Source of the DNA: BRH-c25 sp035627615
GTDB taxonomy: Bacteria; Bacillota; Clostridia; Lutisporales; Lutisporaceae
Reading direction: 5' to 3'
Assembly (NCBI GenBank): GCA_035627615.1
Contig: DASPLL010000031.1
Coordinates: forward strand, 1 to 64,000
Length of the DNA: 64,000 nt
The position numbers and the translations under genes were made by a program. Positions 24,231 to 34,500 of this stretch are shown here, in pieces. How positions within the stretch are numbered: the first letter of the stretch is position 1; every line of letters begins with the position of its first letter. The notes under the pieces are model-generated. The model had not been told where the DNA came from. It was given only the letters and a program-made list of their open reading frames with translations, and did no database searches.

Positions 24231-26753
24231 GTGAGCAGCAAAAGCTTCAAATACTATTTTGTCAATAGAGGGTCTACATTGGTGGAAAAGGATGGTTCCT
24301 ATATTATGAATAAGGAAAAACTGTCCTTGGATACGACTATTGTGCTTGATGTTGGCAATAATCTGAAGGAAGGCATTATTGACCATCATCAGATAGAAAA
24401 GACAGGCACGGACGCAAGCTTTCCCGGAAGCACCACAGGTATGGTGTCCATGTGCCCAAGGTACATATACGAACACTTGAGCAAAGAAGTTGATGAGTAC
24501 AATATCGTCGTACATTTCAGCCCTGATTTTGATTGTATGGCTGCCGCATATCTGACCCAGTACTATATTAATAATGGGAAAATGCCTGTGTATTATGAGC
24601 TGCTGGTGGATTATGCTGAAGAACTTGATTCAGGGAGGCTTTATATCAACAAGGGATTCTTAAGGGAGCCTTTCATTGCAGTGTATGCTTTTCCTGAGAC
24701 AGTTTGCCAGAGCCTTTCTGATAAAAACAACAGTGAGGATGAGGCAGTGGAGTACGGGAAGCTTTCGGGTGTAGGTAAAAAACAGGAAGCCGGCGAGCTG
24801 CTGAATACATGCATAATGAAGCGGGGCGTCTCTTATGTGGAATACCTTATGAATCAATTGGAAAAACTGCCTGAACACTGCAGGAACTTTCATAATCCAT
24901 CCCTGCTGCGGGAAGATAACCCCTTTAAAGCTGAATTTGAATATGCTCAAAGAGATTATCAGATATATGTAAAAGAACGCGATAACAAGGATATATGTAA
25001 AAAATATAAATTGAGACTGCCCCAGAACGACAGCACTGTATTATCAGCAGAAAAAATAGATGCATTATTCTGGTACTCAATACCGGAATGCAAGCTGCAC
25101 AGGTATTGGGCGAAACAGGATATGGAAGCCCCCGGAGGACAGGGCTTTACTATGACCTTCATACCGAAGTACGGCCGGCAGCTCCGGGGGGTAGATCTGA
25201 CCAGAGTGATAATTTCTGTAGATCCCGGTAAGAGCTATACACTGAAAGGTATGGGCAGGATCCTGGAGCTTGCAGAGCTGAAAAAGGAAAAACATATGAA
25301 CCTTCCTGAGACACTGGTCAGAAAGGAAGGCAAGAGAAAAGGATATGAGCATGAGCCATGGTGTTTCAATGAAGACCCCTGGTATGACGGAAAGAATCAT
25401 GGCTATACAATAGTAGAGACGCCGAACAGGAAAAGTGTGTTGACTATAAATGAGATTGCCGGACTGGTTCTGAAGTGCTTCGTTCCTGAAATAATGAATG
25501 CTGAAGTCAGTGTTATTGTGCCCTTCTGGTACGACATCGAACATACTTCCTTTGAGAAGTTCAATGAAGCAATTCAGAGGAGCGGTAAGTTCGCTATCAA
25601 TAATAAGCTCTTGTCACAAGAGCGGATAAACAGTTTTTTCCCCTATATTCAGAAATATTATTTTGGCAGGTATGAGAGCACAAGTGATAAGCTTGACAAT
25701 AAATTGAGAAGCCACCACTATGAGCTTAAGGACAGTGTGGAGATAGAATACAGGCAGCAGGTTGATACTGTGGCTATGGGAGTAGAGGTTGAGTTAAGCT
25801 TTTACCAGTACGGAGTAGGATATATCTGTATAACCCTGAAAAACGACGAGATAAATAAATGCGGCATGGACAGATTTGATGAATTCCTGGCCTTCCAGCA
25901 CGACATACATGAATATATCTACGGCAGCCGCATTATAGGAATGGTTAAAGAAATAATAAACAGCCGGATAGACGTGTTTAAGCCTGTTACCTACAGTGCT
26001 GTCAGGATAAGCGATTCTATCTATACACGGGCGGATAAGCAGGAGATGGCATTCAAGCTGTGTAATGTAATGGATTGGGATGACTATTACTCATGTGATG
26101 ATCATAGAGACAGGAAAACCTCCATTGAAATAAGCGATTATGCCGTATGCAGCTTCAGCCAGAAGGGGGGAGGCCTGATCCTGAGCGACAGCAACAGATT
26201 CGGAGAAGATGTATCGGAGTTATCAAATAAAATTTGGGACAGATTTAGAACCATGGATCTGGATATTTTCCTGCTTGCTTATCATCAGAGGCTGAGTCTC
26301 ACACGTTTTTCGGACAAACTGGCGGACTATTCCAGGGACAAAAAACGCGGGAAAAATGGTTTTTTCTATTTCGGAGGCGACTGTAAAAAGAAGATAAGGA
26401 GCCTGCGGAGCCATTTTGTGGATTTCAGCATGCAGGGATATTTCAGCCAGATAACCAGGGACCAGGTGGGTACGAGGATATTTGAATGCTGGAACGAGGT
26501 ACTGCAGAACAAACAACTGTATGAGGAAGTTGACAAGCAGCTGGAGACTATGGATGAATACAACAAGGCCCAGGTATCGAGGCTGATCGAGCTGTTTACC
26601 CTGCTTGGAATGCCGCTGGCTTTCCTGACCAGCTTTGCTACGGTTTCCATAGTAGAAGTCAGCGGTACGATGGAAATTTCCTGGCAGTTATTCCTTTTAG
26701 CGTTGACAGGTATTTATGCGGTCATTATTCTTATTAAGAACAAGCTGTTCTAA
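24231..26753 (+). CDS. DHH-like phosphoesterase with two C-terminal membrane helices
   Basis: An 840-residue protein I cannot assign to a named family. Residues 35-110 contain DHH-phosphoesterase hallmarks: 'LDVGNNLKEGIIDHHQIE' with D51-H52-H53, and 'VVHFSPDFDCMAAAYL' resembling the H-x3-D-x-D motif. The DHH triplet precedes the H-x3-D-x-D motif, opposite to the usual order. A later block (about 340-410) has 'GYEHEPWCFNEDPWYDG' and 'HGYTIVETP'. The C-terminus has a coiled stretch and two membrane helices ('LLGMPLAFLTSFATVSIVEV' and 'WQLFLLALTGIYAVIILI') placed like those of CorA channels, but without a GMN motif. Start is GTG with AAGGAGG upstream. It heads a four-gene operon and is the probable membrane component. 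Confidence 0.7.
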   Translation: MSSKSFKYYFVNRGSTLVEKDGSYIMNKEKLSLDTTIVLDVGNNLKEGIIDHHQIEKTGTDASFPGSTTGMVSMCPRYIYEHLSKEVDEYNIVVHFSPDFDCMAAAYLTQYYINNGKMPVYYELLVDYAEELDSGRLYINKGFLREPFIAVYAFPETVCQSLSDKNNSEDEAVEYGKLSGVGKKQEAGELLNTCIMKRGVSYVEYLMNQLEKLPEHCRNFHNPSLLREDNPFKAEFEYAQRDYQIYVKERDNKDICKKYKLRLPQNDSTVLSAEKIDALFWYSIPECKLHRYWAKQDMEAPGGQGFTMTFIPKYGRQLRGVDLTRVIISVDPGKSYTLKGMGRILELAELKKEKHMNLPETLVRKEGKRKGYEHEPWCFNEDPWYDGKNHGYTIVETPNRKSVLTINEIAGLVLKCFVPEIMNAEVSVIVPFWYDIEHTSFEKFNEAIQRSGKFAINNKLLSQERINSFFPYIQKYYFGRYESTSDKLDNKLRSHHYELKDSVEIEYRQQVDTVAMGVEVELSFYQYGVGYICITLKNDEINKCGMDRFDEFLAFQHDIHEYIYGSRIIGMVKEIINSRIDVFKPVTYSAVRISDSIYTRADKQEMAFKLCNVMDWDDYYSCDDHRDRKTSIEISDYAVCSFSQKGGGLILSDSNRFGEDVSELSNKIWDRFRTMDLDIFLLAYHQRLSLTRFSDKLADYSRDKKRGKNGFFYFGGDCKKKIRSLRSHFVDFSMQGYFSQITRDQVGTRIFECWNEVLQNKQLYEEVDKQLETMDEYNKAQVSRLIELFTLLGMPLAFLTSFATVSIVEVSGTMEISWQLFLLALTGIYAVIILIKNKLF

Positions 26754-26778
26754 TGTTTATAGGATTGGGGTGGAGACA

Positions 26779-28245
26779 GTGGAACATAACAGGTCGGAAG
26801 AAGAATTAAGTAAAAAGCTGATGCATGAAGTGGGAAGGCTTCAGAACCTTTTTCTCTTTGAGAACCAGTTGGATTTGACGATAAACGATGTTAAGTCCAG
26901 GCTATATGAGCTTTTTAGCCAATGTAGTACACTTGAATACAGAAAGGATATTGTTGAGATATTTTCTGTATTCATATATCTTATCCATGAGCAGTGTAAG
27001 GGTATTTCCGCAGAGGATTACTATTGCTTGTATGAAAAGCTGGATGACAAGATACTGATAGAATATCTGGAGACCATCAAGCTTGCAATACAGAGATTTT
27101 GCGAAGGCAGCTATGATGTTACGGAAAAGCTGATGGACGAAGCTATTGCGATATATCCTGATTATGAAATACCATATTATTTTAAGGCGATAGCCCTGGG
27201 CAGGGGCAAGTCTGATATTGACAGGGACAAAATATTGGACTGCCTGGGCAGATTGGAGCATGATACCATCATAGCGATGTTCAACAGTCAGGCCGTGGAT
27301 ACGCCATACCGGTATCTGCCTTTGATAGATAATAATCAGGGACTGGATTGGATTGAAATACTTCTGGAGTTCAATGAGAAAATAAAAGAAAATACAAAAG
27401 AACTGGACAAGCTGAATCAGAACAGCAAGAATATGCTCAGAAGATATGCACATTCATGGTCAAATCTTTTGTATCCTGAGATTATAGAAAATGCTATTAA
27501 CGGCCTCATAAGCATTGGCGGCTATTCAGAGGAGGCTTCAGAGCTTAGAAGGGCATTTGAAAATGAAATACTATTCAGCCAGCAAAGTTATATTCTGCAG
27601 TCAATTCATGAGAACACCAGCGAAGAAGCATATATAACAAACATAGTTGAAGGTGTAAACACCGAGGGAGAAGGAAAAGGGATAGAGTACTACATAAGCT
27701 TCTGCCTTGAAAGGGCGGTCAAAAGGCTCTTTAATGAAAGCAAAGGCTATGAAATCAACAAATGCAGTTTTTTAGATGAGGTAGTAAGAGGAAATACTGA
27801 CATATTCGAGTGGTTTAAAGCTAAATGCTTCCCATTCTGTTTAGGCATAGACGAAAATTGGAGTACTATGAAAATTGACTTTAACAGTAGTGCAATGGCA
27901 TTTTTTTGTGACATATTCATCAGTCTTTTTGTCAATATGCTTGAATATGGTGATTTTTCCTCCGGCAATTGTCTGAAGGTGGATTTTGATACTGAAGAGA
28001 TGAATGCTTGCAGCTATCTGACCATTTACAGCCGTATCGGAGCACAGCACCAAACAGAAGCTGCTGACAGCAGTTCCATAGGATTTATTGAACAGCTGCT
28101 TCAGAAAATCAACAAGCCCGTTTTTACAGCTGAAAGTAAGGATGATACCAGATACTTATTAAGTGGATTCGATAATGACAGTTATTATGTAAAGCTTTAT
28201 ATAAGGAAGAACTTGTTTTTGCTTGATAAAAGAGTATTCTTTTAA
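26779..28245 (+). CDS. Histidine-kinase-like protein with degenerate ATPase domain
   Basis: About 488 residues, paralogous to the next gene product. It has an N-terminal helical region with a TPR-like unit ('AIQRFCEGSYDVTEKLMDEA' followed by IYPDYE), a helical segment 'RRYAHSWSNLLYPEII' (H225) that looks like a phosphoacceptor helix, and a C-terminal domain placed like a GHKL ATPase. That domain lacks the catalytic residues: the N-box region reads 'CDIFISLFVNMLEYG' without the expected Glu and the G2 box is 'SSSIGFIEQLL'. GTG at 26779 (or 26770) follows GGGGTGG, 25 bp after the upstream stop. It may be a pseudo-kinase partner that supplies the histidine. Confidence 0.6.
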   Translation: MEHNRSEEELSKKLMHEVGRLQNLFLFENQLDLTINDVKSRLYELFSQCSTLEYRKDIVEIFSVFIYLIHEQCKGISAEDYYCLYEKLDDKILIEYLETIKLAIQRFCEGSYDVTEKLMDEAIAIYPDYEIPYYFKAIALGRGKSDIDRDKILDCLGRLEHDTIIAMFNSQAVDTPYRYLPLIDNNQGLDWIEILLEFNEKIKENTKELDKLNQNSKNMLRRYAHSWSNLLYPEIIENAINGLISIGGYSEEASELRRAFENEILFSQQSYILQSIHENTSEEAYITNIVEGVNTEGEGKGIEYYISFCLERAVKRLFNESKGYEINKCSFLDEVVRGNTDIFEWFKAKCFPFCLGIDENWSTMKIDFNSSAMAFFCDIFISLFVNMLEYGDFSSGNCLKVDFDTEEMNACSYLTIYSRIGAQHQTEAADSSSIGFIEQLLQKINKPVFTAESKDDTRYLLSGFDNDSYYVKLYIRKNLFLLDKRVFF

Positions 28246-28268
28246 ATATTCATACTGGAGGGCTCTAT

Positions 28269-29780
28269 ATGGATTATGAACTGCATATAGCGGCAGATAC
28301 AATAAGGGATCTGCTTAATAACCGGCACGATATATTGAAATCCAATATCGATTATGATACAGCAATCCGGCTTTGCGAAAGAAAACTCACAGACTATCTG
28401 AAAGTATGTGTGGGTACGAGGAACTTCAACGGCTTTGCAACAGTTTATTCATCATTTCACTATATATACTTCAGTGGTAAAAATGAACCCAAGGATCCTC
28501 CTATAGACCGGGAAAAGCTATTTGGGATGATAAAGGATGAAAAGCTGATCGGCTATCTGTTACTGGTTGTGGATGGGATAAGGCTTTATTGTGAGGGAAC
28601 CTATGAAGCCGCTATAGAGAAATTGACTGGTGCAAGCAGATTGTGTCCCGGCTTTGATATCAGCCATTATTTTATGGTATGCTGCAAGGTGGAGAAAGGC
28701 AGGGCCGAAGGTAAGAGTGTAGATGAACTGCAGCTTGACATTGTGGATGATTTGAGTAATCTGGATAAAGATATTCTGGGATACCTTATAAAGACAGATT
28801 CCAGGGTCAGGTCGGTCATACTTCCCATAATTGAATGCTTTACAGCCACAACATGGATAAAGACGATTCTTGATTACAGGAAAAAGTACAGGGAAGAAAA
28901 CCAGCTGAAAAGCAGGCTGCTGGAACAGAATAAGATACTGACGCAGAAATATGGGGAGTTATGGTCACATTTACTGGAGCCGGATACTCTGCTTGGTGTC
29001 TCCAACAAGCTTTCCGGAGATGAGCGGCTTAAGGATTATGCCATGAAGCTTATAGTATCAGCAAATAATGAGTTCATAATAAAGAATCAGAGCTTATTAT
29101 TGCTGCTGCGATACATGAGTAATGATCCTTCAAGTATAAGGAAAAGCTTCAAGAGCGGTATTGAAAGACCTGGCACAGATGCATGCAGGGATATAACATA
29201 TTATATCAACTACAGCCTTGAACGGGTGGTATATAAGATCCTGATGCATGATGGCTCGAGAGAAAAGTTCATAAAGATGAACCTTGAAAAGAACGGATAT
29301 GATACAGGTGTTCTAAAAAAGAAATTTGAAGATGAGATATTGTTTAACTATGTTGACGATGACATGATCGATTGGTTTAATAAAAATCTGTATGATATCG
29401 AGCTTGAGGTGCAGGATGCATGGAAAGACTTCAGTATAAGGTTTGACAGCGGTGCTGCCGCAACAATACTGGAAATATTCACCGAGATTTTCAGGAATGC
29501 CATTACTTACGGCAATAAGGACAAGTCCAATAGTATCAAGATAGTACTTGCAAAAAGGACATTATATAACAATGATTATTTGCTCATAAAAGTGTCAAAC
29601 CCTGTTGACCACGATTTTACATATACAGGGTCTTCCGGGGCAGGGTTAAAATCCATGATAGAATTGATAAGATTGATCAATCACAATAGAAGCAAACATA
29701 TATATGAATATATGGAATCTGTAGAGAAAGAAGGAATATACACTGTATCAATAATGCTGGACAGAATGCTTTTTATTTAA
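28269..29780 (+). CDS. TPR-like / GHKL ATPase (histidine-kinase-like) protein
   Basis: A 503-residue paralogue of the preceding protein with an intact GHKL ATPase region: N-box 'EIFTEIFRNAITYG' (E406, N410) and G2 box 'GSSGAGLKSMIELI' (G454-L460). A TPR-like unit lies near 103-135 ('IRLYCEGTYEAAIEKLTGAS'). The helix equivalent to the partner's phosphoacceptor reads 'QKYGELWSHLLEPDTL': glutamate replaces the partner's H225 position, but a histidine occurs four residues on (H234). It starts 23 bp after its paralogue behind CTGGAGG. With the receiver protein downstream, it is the likely kinase of the system. Confidence 0.68.
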   Translation: MDYELHIAADTIRDLLNNRHDILKSNIDYDTAIRLCERKLTDYLKVCVGTRNFNGFATVYSSFHYIYFSGKNEPKDPPIDREKLFGMIKDEKLIGYLLLVVDGIRLYCEGTYEAAIEKLTGASRLCPGFDISHYFMVCCKVEKGRAEGKSVDELQLDIVDDLSNLDKDILGYLIKTDSRVRSVILPIIECFTATTWIKTILDYRKKYREENQLKSRLLEQNKILTQKYGELWSHLLEPDTLLGVSNKLSGDERLKDYAMKLIVSANNEFIIKNQSLLLLLRYMSNDPSSIRKSFKSGIERPGTDACRDITYYINYSLERVVYKILMHDGSREKFIKMNLEKNGYDTGVLKKKFEDEILFNYVDDDMIDWFNKNLYDIELEVQDAWKDFSIRFDSGAAATILEIFTEIFRNAITYGNKDKSNSIKIVLAKRTLYNNDYLLIKVSNPVDHDFTYTGSSGAGLKSMIELIRLINHNRSKHIYEYMESVEKEGIYTVSIMLDRMLFI

Positions 29781-29810
29781 TAATTATTTTCGTACTAAGG
29801 GGGAAATTCA

Positions 29811-31508
29811 ATGAAGTATTTATGGGTAGAGGATTTCGATAGCAGTCCAAGCGAGGAGAAGATACAAAGAGCCTATGAAAGATACGGCTTTACTAAGGAG
29901 GATACGATACTTGCCGACACATTTATTGGAGGGTTGAAGTATATTGCCGAATCACCTGAACTATTTGACGCGGTGGTATTGGATGTGGATCTGGATATAG
30001 GAGGTACACCCGAAGATTATAAAGCACTTGTAGCAGGAGTACTGAGCGAAGAGATGTCGTTGGGCAGTGATAATGTGGTACGTAAAACCGATGCCGGCTT
30101 CTATTTATATATCAAGCTGCTTGACATCGGTTTTCCCAAGGAGCGTATATGCTTTCTGACAGGTAATACAAACAACGATACGGCATGCAAGTATTCCGAT
30201 TTCCTGAAGTGGCTGTCGGAAAATGAGCTGGATGTGGATCTGCCTCAGGAGGATATGCTTAAGAGGATAGATCCAATAAAGGGAAAGCTGAATGCGGAAT
30301 TGAACAAAATCAAGCTGCTGCATATGGAGGTAGCGGAGGCACTGAAAAACGGAAAAGGGACAGAAGCCGCAAATATTCTTAAGGGAGTCATAGACAAAAT
30401 GTCCAATGATTCCAACAAGGTACAGACTGCCGGAGATTGGAAAAAAAGGTTCGTAGCTGCAGGTATGAGACCTCCGGAGACATACCAGAAGCTCGCCGGT
30501 GTTGTAAAGTTCCAGGAGTGGAAAAAGCAGCAGAAGAACAGCTATTATATGCTCAGAAGGGCTATAGTACAGGCGAGTATCGAAATAGCCGATATGCTCT
30601 CACAGAACAGCAAGCTGGTAAGATTCGGAGAATATGTAGATGATGATAAAGAGAGGATATACAATAAGGAATACTTTATTGACATAATGGATTCCCTGGC
30701 CCAGCTTTTACCCATAAGGGAACCGGGGCTGCAGAATAAAAAATTCCTGTACAAGCAGGTAGTAAAGATAATATCCCATGACTTTGAGGGCATAGATAAT
30801 AAATATATTGAAAATGGTATAAAGCCAAAAAAGAAAATGGGATATACAGTGAAAGGAAGCTGGAAGGACAGGAACTCACATGACTTTGCTATGCCGGAAG
30901 TAAAGGCAGAAATGTACTCCTTTGAGCATACGGCAATAAGGATATTAAAAAAGCTTAGAAACTGTGTTGCACATAGTACCATCAGAGAATTTGACGAAGC
31001 AGATATAGCATTTTTATTTCTATTGGCTATGAGGGTCTTTTTCCGGTTACCTGTAAATAAGGTTTATGAATATGAGGAATTACTGCTGGAGTTAATCAAT
31101 GATAAACCAATAAGCGAGAAGGAATTGAGAGATATCTTGCATGGAGAAGGCAGGAATAAATTCACCAGGCAATTGACAGATTCCCTTATCAACCTGATGA
31201 ATCTATACTTTTCCAAGCAGAAGTTTACAAAAGCAAATGAAATCGACCGGATATCAATTCTTGATACAGTAAATGTTTATAAGATAATATCAGGCATCAT
31301 ATCAAACGCTAAAATAGAGTGTGATAAAGAAAAATGCGGGTTCTTTTACAAACTCTTCTGGCATAATATGTTTTACCTGCGCTTAAGGCACCATGACTCG
31401 GCCTTCAACATAGAGTACTACATAAATAAGACGGATAATGCACCTTGTGATAAGAGCAATATTATTACCAGACTGCATCAAAGCACATATCACATATTTG
31501 AAAATTAA
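29811..31508 (+). CDS. Receiver-domain protein with HEPN-like effector region
   Basis: A 565-residue protein. Residues 1-125 form a response-regulator receiver: 'YLWVEDFD' gives the acidic pocket (E7, D8), 'FDAVVLDVDLD' the phospho-acceptor D58, 'ICFLTGNT' the conserved T117, and a lysine follows near 151-157. There is no DNA-binding output domain. The remainder is helical, with 'FEHTAIRILKKLRNCVAHST' around 371-390. Its R383-N-C-V-A-H388 matches the R-N-x3-H motif of HEPN ribonucleases. Phosphorylation could release or activate an RNase effector. It follows the kinase-like gene by 30 bp and ends at a strong terminator. Confidence 0.65.
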   Translation: MKYLWVEDFDSSPSEEKIQRAYERYGFTKEDTILADTFIGGLKYIAESPELFDAVVLDVDLDIGGTPEDYKALVAGVLSEEMSLGSDNVVRKTDAGFYLYIKLLDIGFPKERICFLTGNTNNDTACKYSDFLKWLSENELDVDLPQEDMLKRIDPIKGKLNAELNKIKLLHMEVAEALKNGKGTEAANILKGVIDKMSNDSNKVQTAGDWKKRFVAAGMRPPETYQKLAGVVKFQEWKKQQKNSYYMLRRAIVQASIEIADMLSQNSKLVRFGEYVDDDKERIYNKEYFIDIMDSLAQLLPIREPGLQNKKFLYKQVVKIISHDFEGIDNKYIENGIKPKKKMGYTVKGSWKDRNSHDFAMPEVKAEMYSFEHTAIRILKKLRNCVAHSTIREFDEADIAFLFLLAMRVFFRLPVNKVYEYEELLLELINDKPISEKELRDILHGEGRNKFTRQLTDSLINLMNLYFSKQKFTKANEIDRISILDTVNVYKIISGIISNAKIECDKEKCGFFYKLFWHNMFYLRLRHHDSAFNIEYYINKTDNAPCDKSNIITRLHQSTYHIFEN

Positions 31509-31542
31509 AAAACAAAGGCAGTTGGCTGACTGCCTTTGTTTT
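31509..31542. terminator. Bidirectional terminator
   Basis: A perfect 14-bp stem (31509-31522 with 31529-31542) and a 6-nt loop, flanked by A-rich and T-rich runs on both sides. It lies exactly between two convergent genes and ends both transcripts. Confidence 0.85.
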
Positions 31543-34500
31543 TTATATTTTAGGGTCGAAAATATATGCTATGGTCTTCTGGATGATACCGCTCTCCTGA
31601 TCGTATTTAAAAAATGTATCAATACTATATAAATGGTATTTATCCAATAAAGAGTAAGTAGTAAAAAGTACATTCTTTATAAGCTTGAATTCACGGACCA
31701 GATCTACTGCTTTAAGCATACTTTCATATCTGTTGGCGATAACTATCAGCATATCCTGCTTTTTATCCGGATCTTCGCTGTCCCTTCTGGATGAAGCCTT
31801 CATTTCGCCCACCAGCTCCTGGAGCCTGTACCTGAAATTTATAGGAAAATCAGTATCCCTGACAATGTCAACTATGAATGAAACCGGCTGTTCCTTAATA
31901 TCAACTGAAAAAGCCAGGTATGGTTTGAGACGGTTGTTTATCGCTTTGGGATATATTTTGAGATTCTTGCCGCTGCATGCATCGAGCAGCTTGATGTAAA
32001 AGCCTGCTGTAGTAAGGGATTTTCCTATTTTTTTATAATCGGTGCCTCTTAGGATGGAAAGCCATTTGGCGTTCTTGAAATCGGTGAATTCGTTCACTAA
32101 GATACAGCCACAGCTTCCAAGGGTATACAGTGTGAGCGGCGTTAAGTCTGACACAAGCTGGTATTTATTCACTATATCAAGGTTTTCAAGCTTCTGCAGA
32201 TTGTCGAAAACATCATCTTTACTTTCACTGGCTCCCTTGAGTTCCATAAAGTCTATAATCTGACGCAGTGTTGCCATCTGGCAGTGATACAACAAGATGC
32301 ACAAATCCATGTCTATGCCGGTGATGATGCCCTCGTTGATTTTCTTTTCAAGCTCGGCTTCAATAGAACTCTCATAGTTGAGGTATGCATTTTTACTCAT
32401 ATTGTTTGAAGGGGTATCAGTAAGCGAGATACTGTCATCAAAATCAAAAACGTGTCCGGACCTTTCCGGTGAGGCATTTTGTACGCTGTTAAGCCTGGAA
32501 TACCTTAAAGTGTCTTCAAAAAGCAGATCCCCGCCATTTTCATCATATCGCAGAAACGTTGAGGGGCCGCTGATCCCATTTGCTATCCTGTCATTAGTTG
32601 TGAATATCATCTGTTTGAATAGCTTATGGCTGCGTGCCGCTCTGGCAGCTGCATACATTGTGGCATCACAGTCGCATAAAAGCATAAGGATTGGGAATAT
32701 ATTGCTTTCCTCGGGATAAAGCATATGTATGACATCATTCAGTCTTTTGAACTTATCTGCGACTTTATCCACATCAAGGAAATAGCGGCCTTCAATATAT
32801 TCCCCTATAAGCCATTTGTTTTCTCCCAGTATCGGAAGCTCAAAAATGAAATCCGGGACACTTGACAGTGTGTCGGACTTGAATACAGGATCAATTGCAA
32901 AGCTTTCCACATGCTCCATGAGATGCAGATAAAGGTTGGAAGTCGCAAGATACCTTGGAATCTTGTAAGTCTCCGCTTTATAATCCCCATGTCTTTTTTT
33001 GATGATGAATTCACTGCTGACATGATCCAGAAGCCTTTCTCCATCACTTCCAAGACAGTAGATAATGTTGGCTGCAGCAGCTTCCTCGTTATACCTCAGC
33101 CTGAAGAAGTTGACCAACTCATATTTTGAAAGCAGATCTATGCAGTTTGTCACTTCAGTAGAGTTGTATGTAGGCTGGAGCATTTCAGCCAGCTGCATTT
33201 TGGTTGAAAACTTAAGCTTGTATAAAAGGCCGCATATTTCTGCAGCAAGCTGGTTGTTCAAAAACTTGTTGACGTTGTTTATATTGTGCCGGGAGTATAA
33301 ATGGTCAAAATCCTGATAAGTATTATATGGCGCCATATAAATGTTATCCGCAAATTCAAGCTCTATATCGCCGGAGTTATATTCATTGTTACTAATGATT
33401 TTTATATAAGCATCAAAGGATGAAGCTTTTCTGATTTCGTCAATTGAAATTACTCTCACATACTCACAGAGTTCACGCATTTTGAGTGCTTCCGCTATTT
33501 TTTCATCTTCGGCAAACAGAAGCAGAAACGGAGGAGAGCAGCTCGCCGGATCTAAGTTTGTCCATTCAGGACCAATGGTCAAGGACTTATATGTCTCCAG
33601 AACTTCATCAATATTTGATAAAGCTTCGTTATCTATAAGGAGCCCTATAGCCCAGAGCTTCCTGCCGTTTTTTATATGATACTGGTATTGGAAACCATAA
33701 CCGAAATTTTCATTGTCTGACTTGAGAGAAACAGGGAACTGATAGTAATATACATAATCAATTCCATGCAAAACACAATCCCCTATGGTGACAAGTTTAT
33801 CCGGCTTGTAAACCTCCAGATTGACAGGCTTATAGCCGCTTAACTTAAGGCTGGACTTAAGATTGAGCATGAAGGGCCCCAGTCTGCCCAGCATATAATA
33901 ATTGGTCGCTTCAACAGGCTCCAGCATTTTGTGCTCAAGCAGCTTGCTTATGAGAGCCGCTGTTTCTTCTTCATTTATACCGAGGTAGCTTCCGGCCTGC
34001 CTTTCATCTATTACTCCAAGCCTTTTGGCCAGTCTGCATAATTCTACTGCTTTATTATCCAATGTATTGCTGAAAAACAGGTTAAGTATATAAGTCTTTT
34101 CTTTTCTGCTATCCCCCATTATGTTGGTAATATCCGAATCTATACTGTACCTGTCGCCTGCCTGCATCATGCCGAGCACGTCAAGGCTGTCCTTAGCTTT
34201 TCTGTTTTTTCCAAGATTAAAATCATCACATTTCTTTCGCAGGGCTTCTTTGTCTATTCCCAGCATTTTTGCAGCTTCTGCGTCATTGACAATTACTCCC
34301 CGGACTACTGGTTTGTCAGATTCTATAGAGGCAGAATTGACCTTAACTATAACCTTATAGCCTGTGTAGATTATCTTGTCATTTGGTATACTGCACAGCA
34401 CATCAATACCGAGTGCAATATTTACAAAGCAATAGTGCACATCTATTTTTTTCACGATCTTACTTACTATGCCGTATACCAGCAAGTTGGGCGTTAAGCT

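Noticed and set aside
26580..26753. CorA magnesium channel
   Set aside because: The two C-terminal helices are placed similarly, but the GMN motif and the CorA cytoplasmic domain are absent.
29811..31508. Classical DNA-binding response regulator
   Set aside because: No helix-turn-helix is seen after the receiver; the rest is long, helical and carries R-N-x3-H.
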